From: JARLFX01 sp036404255
Lineage (GTDB): Bacteria; Acidobacteriota; Terriglobia; Terriglobales; Acidobacteriaceae
DNA length: 16,359 nucleotides
Assembly (NCBI GenBank): GCA_036404255.1
Contig: DASWOP010000099.1
Coordinates: 1 to 16,359 of the forward strand
Reading direction: 5' to 3'
Positions 6,624-13,840 of this stretch are shown in pieces. The notes beneath the pieces were generated by a model. That model had not been told where the DNA came from. It worked only from the letters and a program-made list of their open reading frames with translations, and did not search any database. The position numbers were made by a program, and so were the translations under genes. Position 1 is the first letter of the stretch; each line of letters begins with the position of its first letter.

Positions 6624-7565
6624 TCACTTTGGACACCCGCAACTTGGCCCACAGCAGCTCTTTGCGACGGGCTTGAGGGCGTAGACCTTTACGCTGGCGG
6701 CAGCGGAGTTTACGTCGTAGCGGGAGAGAAGGTCGGTGAGATCTTTGTGAAGCGACGCGGCTGCGGGTGCGGGTGTGCAGCAGGAGGATTGGACTACCGG
6801 GAGTGCGCTGGGCGCAGTGTTCAGCGGGGTTGCTGGGGTGTCCATTGCGGGAGAGCAGCAGCCGGATTGGTTCTCGACTTTGGCGTAGGCGTTCAGGTCG
6901 GTTCCGCTGTCTACGATCTCTACAAATTCAAAGCCCGCCTTTAGCAATTCTTCGCGGTAGGTTTCGATATGGATGGCTCCAGCGATGCAGCCGACGTAGG
7001 CAGCCACGCTGCTGGCGATCTCTGCTGGCAGGTCGGTCTTGAGCGCGATGTCGCTGATGGCGAGGCGGCCGCCGGGCTTGAGCACGCGAAAGATCTCGCG
7101 GAAGACGGCGGGCTTGTCTGGCGCGAGGTTGAGGACGCAGTTGCTGATGACGCAGTCGGCTGAGGCGTCGGGCAAAGGGATGCGGTCGATGGTGGAGAGG
7201 TGGAATTCTACGTTGGTGTAGCCGCCTTCGGTGGCGTTGGTGGTGGCACGGTCGATCATGGCGGGGGTCATGTCGATGCCGATGGCGCGGCCTGTGGCAC
7301 CAACCATTTTGGAGGCGAGAAAGACATCGAGGCCACCGCCGGAGCCGAGGTCTACGACGACTTCGCCGGGGCGCAGGTGCGCGGTGGCGGTGGGGTTGCC
7401 GCAGGAGAGGCCCATGTTGGCCGCGGCGGGAATGGAGGTGAGTTCTTCGGCAGTGTAGCCGAATGCCTCTGCCACGGCGCGGACGCCGGTATGGTCGCTG
7501 GAAAGTGTGCTCTCTGCTACCGCGCCGTACTTCGCTTTTACGGAATCAATCAACTGGTCTGCCAT
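6624..7565 (-). CDS. arsM: Arsenite S-adenosylmethyltransferase with Cys-rich C-terminal tail
   Basis: ArsM methylates As(III) with S-adenosylmethionine, giving mono-, di- and trimethylated species, some volatile. The protein has 313 residues from the chosen start. The SAM-binding motif VVDLGSGGGLDVFLAS is at 70-85. The As(III)-binding cysteines are Cys55 (GLSCGNP), Cys143 (SNCVLNL) and Cys193 (YVGCIAGA). The 143-193 spacing of 50 equals that between Cys174 and Cys224 of the algal enzyme CmArsM. No cysteine precedes Cys55. The C-terminal tail has extra pairs at 236-237, 262-263 and 304-305, then Cys309 and Cys311 (CCGPSCGCPK). The start at 7565 has AGAGGA 4 nt upstream; a further upstream in-frame ATG at 7586 lies in the promoter/operator region and was not used. 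Transcribed divergently from arsR, which probably represses it. Confidence 0.95.
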   Translation of the reverse strand: MADQLIDSVKAKYGAVAESTLSSDHTGVRAVAEAFGYTAEELTSIPAAANMGLSCGNPTATAHLRPGEVVVDLGSGGGLDVFLASKMVGATGRAIGIDMTPAMIDRATTNATEGGYTNVEFHLSTIDRIPLPDASADCVISNCVLNLAPDKPAVFREIFRVLKPGGRLAISDIALKTDLPAEIASSVAAYVGCIAGAIHIETYREELLKAGFEFVEIVDSGTDLNAYAKVENQSGCCSPAMDTPATPLNTAPSALPVVQSSCCTPAPAAASLHKDLTDLLSRYDVNSAAASVKVYALKPVAKSCCGPSCGCPK

Positions 7566-7584
7566 GGTTTCCTCTTTGTGAAAC

Positions 7585-7641
7585 ATATTCGCTTAGGCAA
7601 CTATATTCCCGTCTTTACAAATACGTCAAGGCGAATATAAT
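7585..7641. promoter_or_regulatory. Divergent overlapping arsM/arsR promoters with ArsR-type boxes
   Basis: Two sigma-70 promoters overlap in opposite directions. For arsR (plus): TTTACA at 7614-7619, 16-nt spacer, TATAAT at 7636-7641. For arsM (minus): TTGACG at 7624-7629, 18-nt spacer, TATAGT at 7600-7605. Repeated boxes cover them: ATATTCGC at 7585-7592 at the expected arsM start, TATATTCCC at 7602-7610 over the arsM -10, and GCGAATAT at 7631-7638 (inverted) over the arsR -10. ArsR binding at these boxes would block both genes and be relieved by As(III). The boxes and promoters are visible; the binding is inferred. Confidence 0.7.
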
Positions 7642-7647
7642 TTGGCT

Positions 7648-8034
7648 ATGGCGAAGCAGGGTTTCAATGTGGAACGGTTCTTTCAGGCGTTGGGAGACAT
7701 GACGCGCCTGCGGCTGCTGAACCTGATGCGCGAGCAGGAGACTTGCGTCTGCTACTTTGTGGAGATCCTGGGGCAGCCGCAGCCGAAGATTTCGCGGCAC
7801 CTGGCTTACTTGCGGAGCGCGGGGATTGTGGCGGCGCGGCGCGAGGGGAAGTGGATGCACTACCGGATCGTGACTCCCGCGCATAGCGGGGCGGAGCAGA
7901 TTCTGCAACAGACACTGGCGTGGATGAAAGAAGACCGCGCGATGCTGGCGGATCGTGCGAAGTTGGAGAAGGCTTGCTGCGCGCCGGCGAAGTTTGTGGC
8001 GCTGGTGGGGGCACCAAGGCCGGTAGCCATTTAG
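7648..8034 (+). CDS. arsR: ArsR-family arsenic-responsive repressor
   Basis: A 128-residue winged helix-turn-helix repressor of the ArsR/SmtB family that should leave DNA when As(III) binds. It opens with the family's FFQALGDMTRLRLLNLM helix (11-27). The metal-site motif is ETCVCYF with Cys33 and Cys35, corresponding to ELCVCDL of E. coli ArsR. The recognition helix follows as PKISRHLAYLRSAGIV (46-61). A second pair, Cys110-Cys111, lies near the C-terminus and could add a ligand. The ATG at 7648 was chosen over an in-frame TTG at 7642 because the latter lies between the TATAAT (7636-7641) and the expected transcription start. The ATG would then sit at the 5' end of the message, giving a leaderless mRNA. 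The stop is only 7 nt from the end of the convergent diguanylate cyclase gene. Confidence 0.95.
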   Translation: MAKQGFNVERFFQALGDMTRLRLLNLMREQETCVCYFVEILGQPQPKISRHLAYLRSAGIVAARREGKWMHYRIVTPAHSGAEQILQQTLAWMKEDRAMLADRAKLEKACCAPAKFVALVGAPRPVAI

Positions 8035-8041
8035 GGTTTGT

Positions 8042-9226
8042 TCAGGTGCATAACCAGCTTGCGCAGGTTCTGTTTCTCCCACTTCGCTTTGCCACATATA
8101 ACATCTCGTCGGCTTGCCGAAGTGTGTTCTCCAGCGTATCTCCAGGGTTGAACTCAACGACGCCGAAGCTCATTGTGATTTTCCGCTGTTTGAGAGCGCC
8201 GCTTCCGAATTGAGTGCTGGCAACAACCTGTCGCAGACGTTCGATGAGTCCATGGGCAGCCGTCCGGTCCATATTGAAAAGGAGCAGGACAAACTCTTCC
8301 CCTCCCAGCCGGGCAGCGATGTCTGATCCACGAATGCTCTCCTTCAGCAGTCCACCGATAGCGATCAGTACGCTGTCCCCGCTTTGGTGCCCGTACAAAT
8401 CATTGACTACTTTGAAGTGGTCAATATCGCAAACAACCAAAACCGTGGACCGAGGTCTGCTCCTGGAGAATCCGTGTTTCACAAACTCATCCAACCCGCG
8501 GCGGTTCATCAGCGTGGTGAGAGGATCGGTGATGGTTTTTTCATGCAGAGTCTCGAAAATATCGAAGCCGACAGCGGCGAGCAGAATCAACCCCAGCAGT
8601 ACGGTAAAGACGCCAAACGAGAAATTTAACCACGCCCAGAAGGGTGAGCGTGCAAACGTGGCGACATCGCCTCGCTTTCCCATATTTCCGACGGAGAGAA
8701 GGGTTCGCGGGAAGAAGTGGAGTGCGAACACCAGAAGCGCTCCGGATAGAACCCGGTCCATGGTTTTTTTTGCGCTGCTTACCAGTTTCAGGGCGGTGAT
8801 TAAAAGGAGGAGCCCTAAGCCGAGGTTCAGGACGTAAACTCTCGCCCGAAGATTGCGATCTACATAGAAAAAGTAAATGATTCCCGTAACGATCAGGATG
8901 GATACAACGGCGTTCAGGATATTCAGGATGTAGCTGGACTGAATAGACAGCTTCATGAGACAGGCCTGAACAAAGAACAGGGCTGCCAGAGTATAGAGAA
9001 CACAGGATACAACCGCGTTCAAGCCGGCATCGGGGGGCGCGCCGAGTATCTGCGACAGAACTGCCGTGCTGAACAGAGCAAAAGCGAATGCGAACCAGAG
9101 GAGATAACGCAACTCCCGCCAACGGTTCCAGATAAGTAGAAACGTTACGGCAAACAGCGCAGAAATCGCCGGGCCAGCGAGGATCAGCACATCTATTTCG
9201 ACCACATGGTTAGAGGGCAGGATCAC
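8042..9226 (-). CDS. Membrane-bound diguanylate cyclase (GGDEF)
   Basis: Makes c-di-GMP from two GTP. The 394 residues start with six or seven transmembrane helices (about 13-33, 40-60, 70-90, 100-121, 131-147, 160-176 and 200-222), an integral-membrane sensor of unknown signal. A GGDEF domain follows from about 230 (TDPLTTLMNRRG) to 388. The active-site loop is RLGGEEF (306-312), a functional variant. The metal-binding Asp267 is in CDIDHFK, and FKVVNDLYGHQSGD is intact. RGSD at 299-302 lies five residues before GGEEF, so it is a classical inhibitory I-site and the enzyme is probably product-inhibited. The start is GTG at 9226 with GAGG 6 nt upstream. It is convergent with arsR. Together with the EAL gene at 4215, the window has both a source and a sink for c-di-GMP, though they lie in separate transcription units. 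Confidence 0.93.
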   Translation of the reverse strand: MILPSNHVVEIDVLILAGPAISALFAVTFLLIWNRWRELRYLLWFAFAFALFSTAVLSQILGAPPDAGLNAVVSCVLYTLAALFFVQACLMKLSIQSSYILNILNAVVSILIVTGIIYFFYVDRNLRARVYVLNLGLGLLLLITALKLVSSAKKTMDRVLSGALLVFALHFFPRTLLSVGNMGKRGDVATFARSPFWAWLNFSFGVFTVLLGLILLAAVGFDIFETLHEKTITDPLTTLMNRRGLDEFVKHGFSRSRPRSTVLVVCDIDHFKVVNDLYGHQSGDSVLIAIGGLLKESIRGSDIAARLGGEEFVLLLFNMDRTAAHGLIERLRQVVASTQFGSGALKQRKITMSFGVVEFNPGDTLENTLRQADEMLYVAKRSGRNRTCASWLCT

Positions 9227-9250
9227 ACTAGGCCTCGGGGAAAGCGGCAG

Positions 9251-9266
9251 TGATTTGATGATTTGA
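9251..9266. repeat. Tandem 8-bp repeat upstream of the diguanylate cyclase gene
   Basis: TGATTTGA occurs twice in immediate tandem (9251-9258 and 9259-9266), followed by TTTTA. It sits 25-40 nt upstream of the GTG start, where a promoter or operator would be. On the minus strand, TAAAAT next to it could be a -10. Function unknown. Confidence 0.4.
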
Positions 9267-9333
9267 TTTTAGGGCACAGCCTTCGGCTTGTGGCTCGAGC
9301 GGTAGAGATAAAAAGCAAATTGGGGGGTAGATT

Positions 9334-9372
9334 AAACAGAAAGAGACTGCCATGGGCAGTCTCTTTCTGTTT
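9334..9372 (-). terminator. Strong rho-independent terminator after sodA
   Basis: AAACAGAAAGAGACTGCC (9334-9351) pairs perfectly with GGCAGTCTCTTTCTGTTT (9355-9372) around a 3-nt loop, an 18-bp stem. It lies 26 nt past the superoxide dismutase stop. On the minus strand the stem ends in TTTCTGTTTAAT, a U-rich but not pure U tail. The stem is symmetrical enough to work in both directions, and it insulates the diguanylate cyclase gene from sodA transcription. Confidence 0.85.
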
Positions 9373-9398
9373 TCTGAATGACTTGCTGCCGGAGCGGA

Positions 9399-10013
9399 CT
9401 ACTTGCTCTTGGCTTTTTCGAAGCGCTTGTTGATCTCATCCCAGTTGACGACGTTCCACCAGGCGGCGAGGTAGTCTGGGCGGCGGTTGTTGTACTTCAG
9501 GTAGTAGGCGTGCTCCCAGACATCGTTGCCGAGGATGGGGTAGAAGCCCTGCGAGAGGGGTGAATCCTGGTTCGGTGTGGTAACGATCTTCAGCTTGCCG
9601 CCGTCGAAGATGAGCCAGCCCCAGCCTGCGCCAAACTGCTTGGCGGTGGTCTCGTTGAAGAGCTTCTTAAACTCTTCGAAGGAGTTGAAGTCAGTCTTGA
9701 TCTGATCGGCGATGGCACCGGTGGGCTCTCCGCCGCCGGCGGGCTTCATGATCTGCCAGAACATGGTGTGGTTGACGTGGCCGCCGCCGTTGTTGCGGAT
9801 CACAGTGCGAACGTCTTCCGGCAGGCTGGGAAGATCCTTGATGAGCTCTTCGGGTGTTTTGGAGCCGAGCTCGGGATGCTTCTCAATGGCGCCATTCAGA
9901 TTGGTAACGTAGGTCTGATGGTGCTTGTCGTGGTGAAGCTTCATGGTCGCTTCGTCGATGGTGGGCTCAAGCGCTGCGTAATCGTAAGGAAGAGGTGCTA
10001 GTTCGTAGGCCAC
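9399..10013 (-). CDS. sodA: Superoxide dismutase, Mn type
   Basis: Converts superoxide to hydrogen peroxide and oxygen in the cytoplasm. The 204 residues are standard for the Fe/Mn family. The four metal ligands are His27 (KLHHDKHH), His82 (GGGHVNH), Asp164 and His168 within the signature DVWEHAYY (164-171). Manganese is favoured over iron by GGGHVNH at 76-82 and by the glutamine in TPNQDSP (Gln149), the usual MnSOD positions. No signal peptide is present. The start is GTG at 10013, with AGGAG 7 nt upstream. The gene ends 26 nt before a strong terminator and is transcribed divergently from the GH15 gene. Confidence 0.96.
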   Translation of the reverse strand: MAYELAPLPYDYAALEPTIDEATMKLHHDKHHQTYVTNLNGAIEKHPELGSKTPEELIKDLPSLPEDVRTVIRNNGGGHVNHTMFWQIMKPAGGGEPTGAIADQIKTDFNSFEEFKKLFNETTAKQFGAGWGWLIFDGGKLKIVTTPNQDSPLSQGFYPILGNDVWEHAYYLKYNNRRPDYLAAWWNVVNWDEINKRFEKAKSK

Positions 10014-10322
10014 AGTCGTTCTCCTAACAAGTGAAGTTGCGTGATTTGTGCCGCAAGCGGCAAGGGAAAAAAATTACGAACAGATACCGGATTGTTAGAT
10101 GCTGCGACGGGTGAATTCGCCGCATGCACTGAGAGTGGTGCAAAAGAAAACAGAAGCAGATTCTTCGCTGCACTCAGAATGACAGGTTCATCTGAGGGTG
10201 ACACGACATCTCATAGAAAGACAGATCTATTTTGGGACTGGATACAAGTGGTGCCGCATTTGGGTGCGGACGATTCACATCATATAGGATTTGAGACATA
10301 TGCCCCTCAGGATGTTCCCCCG
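10014..10322. other. Gene-free divergent spacer between sodA and the GH15 gene
   Basis: This 309-nt spacer has the sodA ribosome binding site, a perfect inverted repeat TGCCGC-AA-GCGGCA at 10049-10062, a repeat copy at 10155-10184, and a weak promoter-like pair TTGGGT/TATAGG (17-nt spacer) about 45-65 nt before the GH15 start. The plus-strand frame is open through all of it, but it translates the repeat (peptide SRFFAALRMT), a well-known sign of a falsely extended start. I see no real gene here. Confidence 0.6.
10155..10184 (-). repeat. Short dispersed repeat, GTCATTCTGAGTGCAGCGAAG type
   Basis: On the minus strand the bases read TGTCATTCTGAGTGCAGCGAAGAATCTG (in two parts: TGTCATTCTGAGTGCAG, then CGAAGAATCTG). 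It matches the head of the copies at 14773 and 15029 (GTCATCCTGA-CG...GAAGAATCT). It lies upstream of the GH15 start. Confidence 0.65.
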
Positions 10323-12755
10323 ATGAGCGCACTCGTTGAAGCCTTCAAGTGGATTACCGACCAGGGACAGGCCTTTGGGTCGCCCGGGCTGGAGCCGCGC
10401 TGGACGTCGAGCCAGAAGGATGCAGTAGGCACGGCATATGCCGCGTCGTCCCGCATCTGGTACACGGTGTCGCATGGCACGCTGAACGAAATTTATTATC
10501 CGACCATCGACCGTCCGCAGACCCGCGACATGGAACTGCTGTTTACCGACGGCGAGACCTACTTCCACGAAGAGAAGCGCGATTTTGAGTTCGACTTCCA
10601 CTACATTGATCAGGATGCGCTGGCGGTGCGGGTAGTGGCGAACGATCGCGAAGGGCAGTACACCATCACCAAGGAGATCATTGCGGACCCGCACCATCCA
10701 GTGGTGTTGATCCACGTGAAGCTGGATGGCGATGAGGAGCACCTGAAGAAGCTGAAGTGCTATGCGCTGCTGGCACCGCATCTGAATGGCGGCGGTGCCG
10801 GAAATTCTGCGCGCGCGATTGAGGTGGCGGGGCAGCGCGCGCTGCTGGCGTGGAAAGGCGGTACGTCGCTGGCGATGGGCGCGAGCTGCGGGTTTACGCG
10901 CTCCTCGTGCGGCTATGTGGGCGCAAGCGACGGCTATCAGGACCTCTGCCAGAACAAGGTGATGGACTGGCAGTTCGATACGGCGCTGGACGGGAATATC
11001 GCCATGATGGGCGAGATTGATGTGTCGCAGAATCGCGAGTTCACCATTGCGATCAGCCTGGGCGAGGGGCACCATTCGGCGCTGTCGGGCATGATGCAGT
11101 CGCTGTCTGTGCCCTTTGATTCGCACCTGAAGCGGTTTATCGAGCAGTGGCGGAGATCGACTGCGCCGGAGCGGCTGACGAAGCAGGCGATGGATGGTGG
11201 GCAACTGATGCGCATCTCGCACAACGTGATCCTGGCGCATGAGGACAAGACGTATCCGGGGGCGTTTATTGCGTCGGCTTCGATCCCGTGGGGCGCGAGC
11301 AAGGGCGACGACGATCTGGGCGGATACCATCTGGTGTGGACGCGCGACATGGTGCAGAGCGCAACGGCGATTCTGGCATGCGGGCGGGTGGAGACGGCGC
11401 GCCGCGCTCTGGTGTATCTGGCCTGTACGCAGCGGCCGGATGGCAGCTTCGCGCAGAACTTCTGGATTGACGGAACGCCATACTGGAGCGGACTGCAACT
11501 GGATGAGATTGCGTTCCCGATCATCCTCGGCTGGCGTTTGTGGAAGCTGGGCGGGCTGGGGAACTTTGATATCTGGCCGTTTGTAGAGGCGGCAGCAGGG
11601 TGCCTGGTGCACTACGCGCCGGTGACGCAGCAGGAGCGCTGGGAGGAGAACGCGGGCTATTCGCCATCGACGCTGGCGGCGGTGATCTCCGCGCTGGTGT
11701 GCGCTGGGGATATTGCGCGGGCGCACGGGCGGCCACTGATCGCGGATTTCTTTGAAGGCTATGCGGACTGGATCGAGAGCCATCTGGAAGACTGGACGGT
11801 GACGGACGAGGGCACGCTCGATCCGGAGATTAAGCGGCACTACATGCGGATACGGCCGCCGATGTGCGGCGATCCGTTTGCGCCGGCGAACTGCGAGACG
11901 ATGATGGTGCATACCTCCAACCGCGGCCCGGATGAGCAGCGGGAGTTCGACGCGCGGGAGATGGTCGATGCGGGATTCCTGGAGCTGGTGCGCTACGGGA
12001 TTCGGCGGGCGGACGACCCGCTGATCGTGGATTCGCTGAAGGTAGTGGACAAGGTACTGAAGATCGACACGCCGTATGGTCCGTGCTGGCGCCGCTACAA
12101 CCATGACGGCTATGGGCAGCGGAAGGATGGCAGCGCGTACGAAGGCTGGGGGCAGGGACGCGCGTGGCCTTTGCTGACGGGCGAGCGGGCGCACTACGAA
12201 CTGGCCGCGGGGCGCGATGTGGGCAGCTACATCAAGGCGATGGAGGGGTTCAGCTCGTTTGGCAGCATGCTGCCGGAGCAGGTGTGGGATTATGCCGATC
12301 TGCCGGAGCGCGAACTGTACTTTGGGCGGTCGGCGGGGTCGGCGCAGCCGCTGGTATGGGCGCATTCAGAGTATGTGAAGCTGCTGCGTTCGGTGGCTGA
12401 CGGCAGGGTGTTTGACCGGATTTCAGTGGTAGAGGAACGGTATTGTGCTCCGGCACGCGAGCGGAAAAACTACAACCATGTGGAGATCTTCCAACTGACG
12501 CGGAAGATCAGCACAATGGATGCAGAACGCACGCTGATGGTGCTGGACCCGGCGGCGTTTGAGCTTGTGTGGAGCGTGGACGGCTGGAAGACAACGCAGA
12601 CCACACCAGCGACGGAGCTGGGGCTTGCGGGATTCAATGTGCATCTGCCGAAGGAAGCGACGGAGCATGCGGAGAAGATCGTGTTCACGATGCACTGGCC
12701 CGCGGAGAATCGCTGGGCAGGGATGAATTTCGAAGTGAAGCTCGATGCAGTCTAA
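10323..12755 (+). CDS. GH15 glucoamylase/glucodextranase-like glycoside hydrolase
   Basis: GH15 enzymes release glucose from the non-reducing ends of alpha-glucans with inversion. The 810 residues comprise an N-terminal beta-sandwich domain (about 20-280, glucodextranase-N type) and an (alpha/alpha)6 catalytic domain (about 285-690). A short C-terminal beta extension follows. Likely catalytic pair: the acid Glu441 in RWEENAGYSPST and the base Glu652 in MLPEQVWD. Typical subsite motifs are GGYHLVWTRDM (333-343), HTSNRGPDEQREFDAR and YEGWGQGRAWPLLTGERAHY (606-625). There is no signal peptide, so it is probably cytoplasmic and acts on glycogen, maltodextrins or similar glucans; the exact linkage is not decidable here. 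The frame is open to 10041, but the extra N-terminus translates an intergenic repeat. ATG at 10323, with AGGA about 10 nt upstream, starts at the conserved region. It converges with the VOC gene, 7 nt apart. Confidence 0.92.
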   Translation: MSALVEAFKWITDQGQAFGSPGLEPRWTSSQKDAVGTAYAASSRIWYTVSHGTLNEIYYPTIDRPQTRDMELLFTDGETYFHEEKRDFEFDFHYIDQDALAVRVVANDREGQYTITKEIIADPHHPVVLIHVKLDGDEEHLKKLKCYALLAPHLNGGGAGNSARAIEVAGQRALLAWKGGTSLAMGASCGFTRSSCGYVGASDGYQDLCQNKVMDWQFDTALDGNIAMMGEIDVSQNREFTIAISLGEGHHSALSGMMQSLSVPFDSHLKRFIEQWRRSTAPERLTKQAMDGGQLMRISHNVILAHEDKTYPGAFIASASIPWGASKGDDDLGGYHLVWTRDMVQSATAILACGRVETARRALVYLACTQRPDGSFAQNFWIDGTPYWSGLQLDEIAFPIILGWRLWKLGGLGNFDIWPFVEAAAGCLVHYAPVTQQERWEENAGYSPSTLAAVISALVCAGDIARAHGRPLIADFFEGYADWIESHLEDWTVTDEGTLDPEIKRHYMRIRPPMCGDPFAPANCETMMVHTSNRGPDEQREFDAREMVDAGFLELVRYGIRRADDPLIVDSLKVVDKVLKIDTPYGPCWRRYNHDGYGQRKDGSAYEGWGQGRAWPLLTGERAHYELAAGRDVGSYIKAMEGFSSFGSMLPEQVWDYADLPERELYFGRSAGSAQPLVWAHSEYVKLLRSVADGRVFDRISVVEERYCAPARERKNYNHVEIFQLTRKISTMDAERTLMVLDPAAFELVWSVDGWKTTQTTPATELGLAGFNVHLPKEATEHAEKIVFTMHWPAENRWAGMNFEVKLDAV

Positions 12756-12762
12756 TGCAGCA

Positions 12763-13683
12763 TCATCTGGCCATGTTTATGGCATGAATCTCTGCGATAT
12801 AGCCGCCGGGAAACTGCACCATGGCTGCGCTGCGGTCGCCTGAAGTATACGGTTCAACGAGGGTGGTGACACCCAGCGTCTGCGCTTTGCGGAGTGTGGC
12901 GGGGAGATCCGCGACCTCATAGCCGGTGGTCTCGCGGCCATATGGGAATGGCAGATGGCCATCCGTCACGAAGACGACCATTTTGCCGAAGGCCGACTCT
13001 ATGCGGATGCGGCGAAAACTCGTGCCGGGGCTGCCGATCTCAATGCCGGGCGCATGGGTTTCATCGGAGACGATCTTTCCATTGGAAAAAACGAGAAACC
13101 CGCGGAGGAAGGCGGCGGCGCGATCGGGCGAGAGATAGACACGGTTCTCAGGGATGTACTGTAGAGGCGCGTAAACGGGCGGTGTGGTATGCCAGTAAAG
13201 CTGCATATTGACTCCGCCGGGCCATTGGATGATGGCGTCTCTGCCGATGGGATCGGGAAAGGGTGTGACGATAATGTCTGCGCCAGCGGCGCGTGCGGCG
13301 CGGATGGCCGCATCCATGTCTCTGACGAGATAGCCCGTGCGTTCACTGCCGAAGGGCGCGGGCATGGGAGTCTTGAAGGCAAAGAGCGAGATGCCGCCGG
13401 AAGGCGTCTTTAGCGCCTGAAAGACTGTGCTGGAAGGAGTTGGAGTTACGGTGGTGATCGCCGGTTTGGTGCTGGTTCCACCAAATGTGCCGAGAAAACT
13501 TTTTACGAAAGGGTCGAGATTCTCCAGCGAGACGTAGACGTGGGTAGTGTCGTACTGCGGCCCAACGCCGACCGTGGTGGTCGAACTCTGATGATGCATA
13601 GTCGCATGCTGTTGAGCGTAGACAACGGAAAGATTTGCCGAGAGCAGCAAGACTGCAAGGAGGGATGCGCGGCGGGTTCTCAT
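12763..13683 (-). CDS. Secreted protein with two VOC (glyoxalase-fold) modules
   Basis: A 306-residue exported protein. The start at 13683 has AGGAG 5 nt upstream and gives a clear signal peptide: MRTRR, a hydrophobic core (LLAVLLLSANLSVVY) and probable cleavage after VYA (residue 23). A longer frame up to 13749 has no such support. The mature part holds two vicinal-oxygen-chelate-type repeats, about 46-165 (TTHVYVSLENLDPFV...QWPGGVNMQLYWH) and 177-302 (NRVYLSPDRAAAFLRG...QFPGGYIAEIH). Each has the beta-alpha-beta-beta-beta order, and the conserved elements GYLVRDMDAAI and GYEVADLPATL match each other. His48 and Glu298 are at positions often used as metal ligands, but a complete site is not evident. 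It may be a glyoxalase-like or bleomycin-resistance-like binding protein of the periplasm. Substrate unknown. Confidence 0.85.
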   Translation of the reverse strand: MRTRRASLLAVLLLSANLSVVYAQQHATMHHQSSTTTVGVGPQYDTTHVYVSLENLDPFVKSFLGTFGGTSTKPAITTVTPTPSSTVFQALKTPSGGISLFAFKTPMPAPFGSERTGYLVRDMDAAIRAARAAGADIIVTPFPDPIGRDAIIQWPGGVNMQLYWHTTPPVYAPLQYIPENRVYLSPDRAAAFLRGFLVFSNGKIVSDETHAPGIEIGSPGTSFRRIRIESAFGKMVVFVTDGHLPFPYGRETTGYEVADLPATLRKAQTLGVTTLVEPYTSGDRSAAMVQFPGGYIAEIHAINMAR

Positions 13684-13710
13684 AGCGGCTCCTAATGGAG
13701 AGACGGATGT

Positions 13711-13733
13711 TCCGGCCGAGTTCGGGGGCCGGA
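13711..13733. repeat. Inverted repeat upstream of the VOC gene
   Basis: TCCGGCC (13711-13717) and GGCCGGA (13727-13733) form a perfect 7-bp stem with a 9-nt loop, in the leader or promoter region between the divergent VOC and hydrolase genes. Minus-strand TATATT at 13735-13740 next to it could be a -10 for the VOC gene. A regulatory role is possible but unproven. Confidence 0.35.
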
Positions 13734-13840
13734 AAATATAACGTACCATCGTTCGACGAGGGCGGTGGCCTGCATCTCATAATTTGTCCACAGAAGTTGT
13801 GCGGGAATGAATTTTGCAGTAAGGCAAAAGAGGTGAAGCA

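Noticed and set aside
10275..12365. 696-residue open frame on the minus strand opposite the GH15 gene
   Set aside because: Arg/His/Pro-rich translation with no family motifs. It is the antisense shadow of a high-GC gene with a convincing GH15 product.
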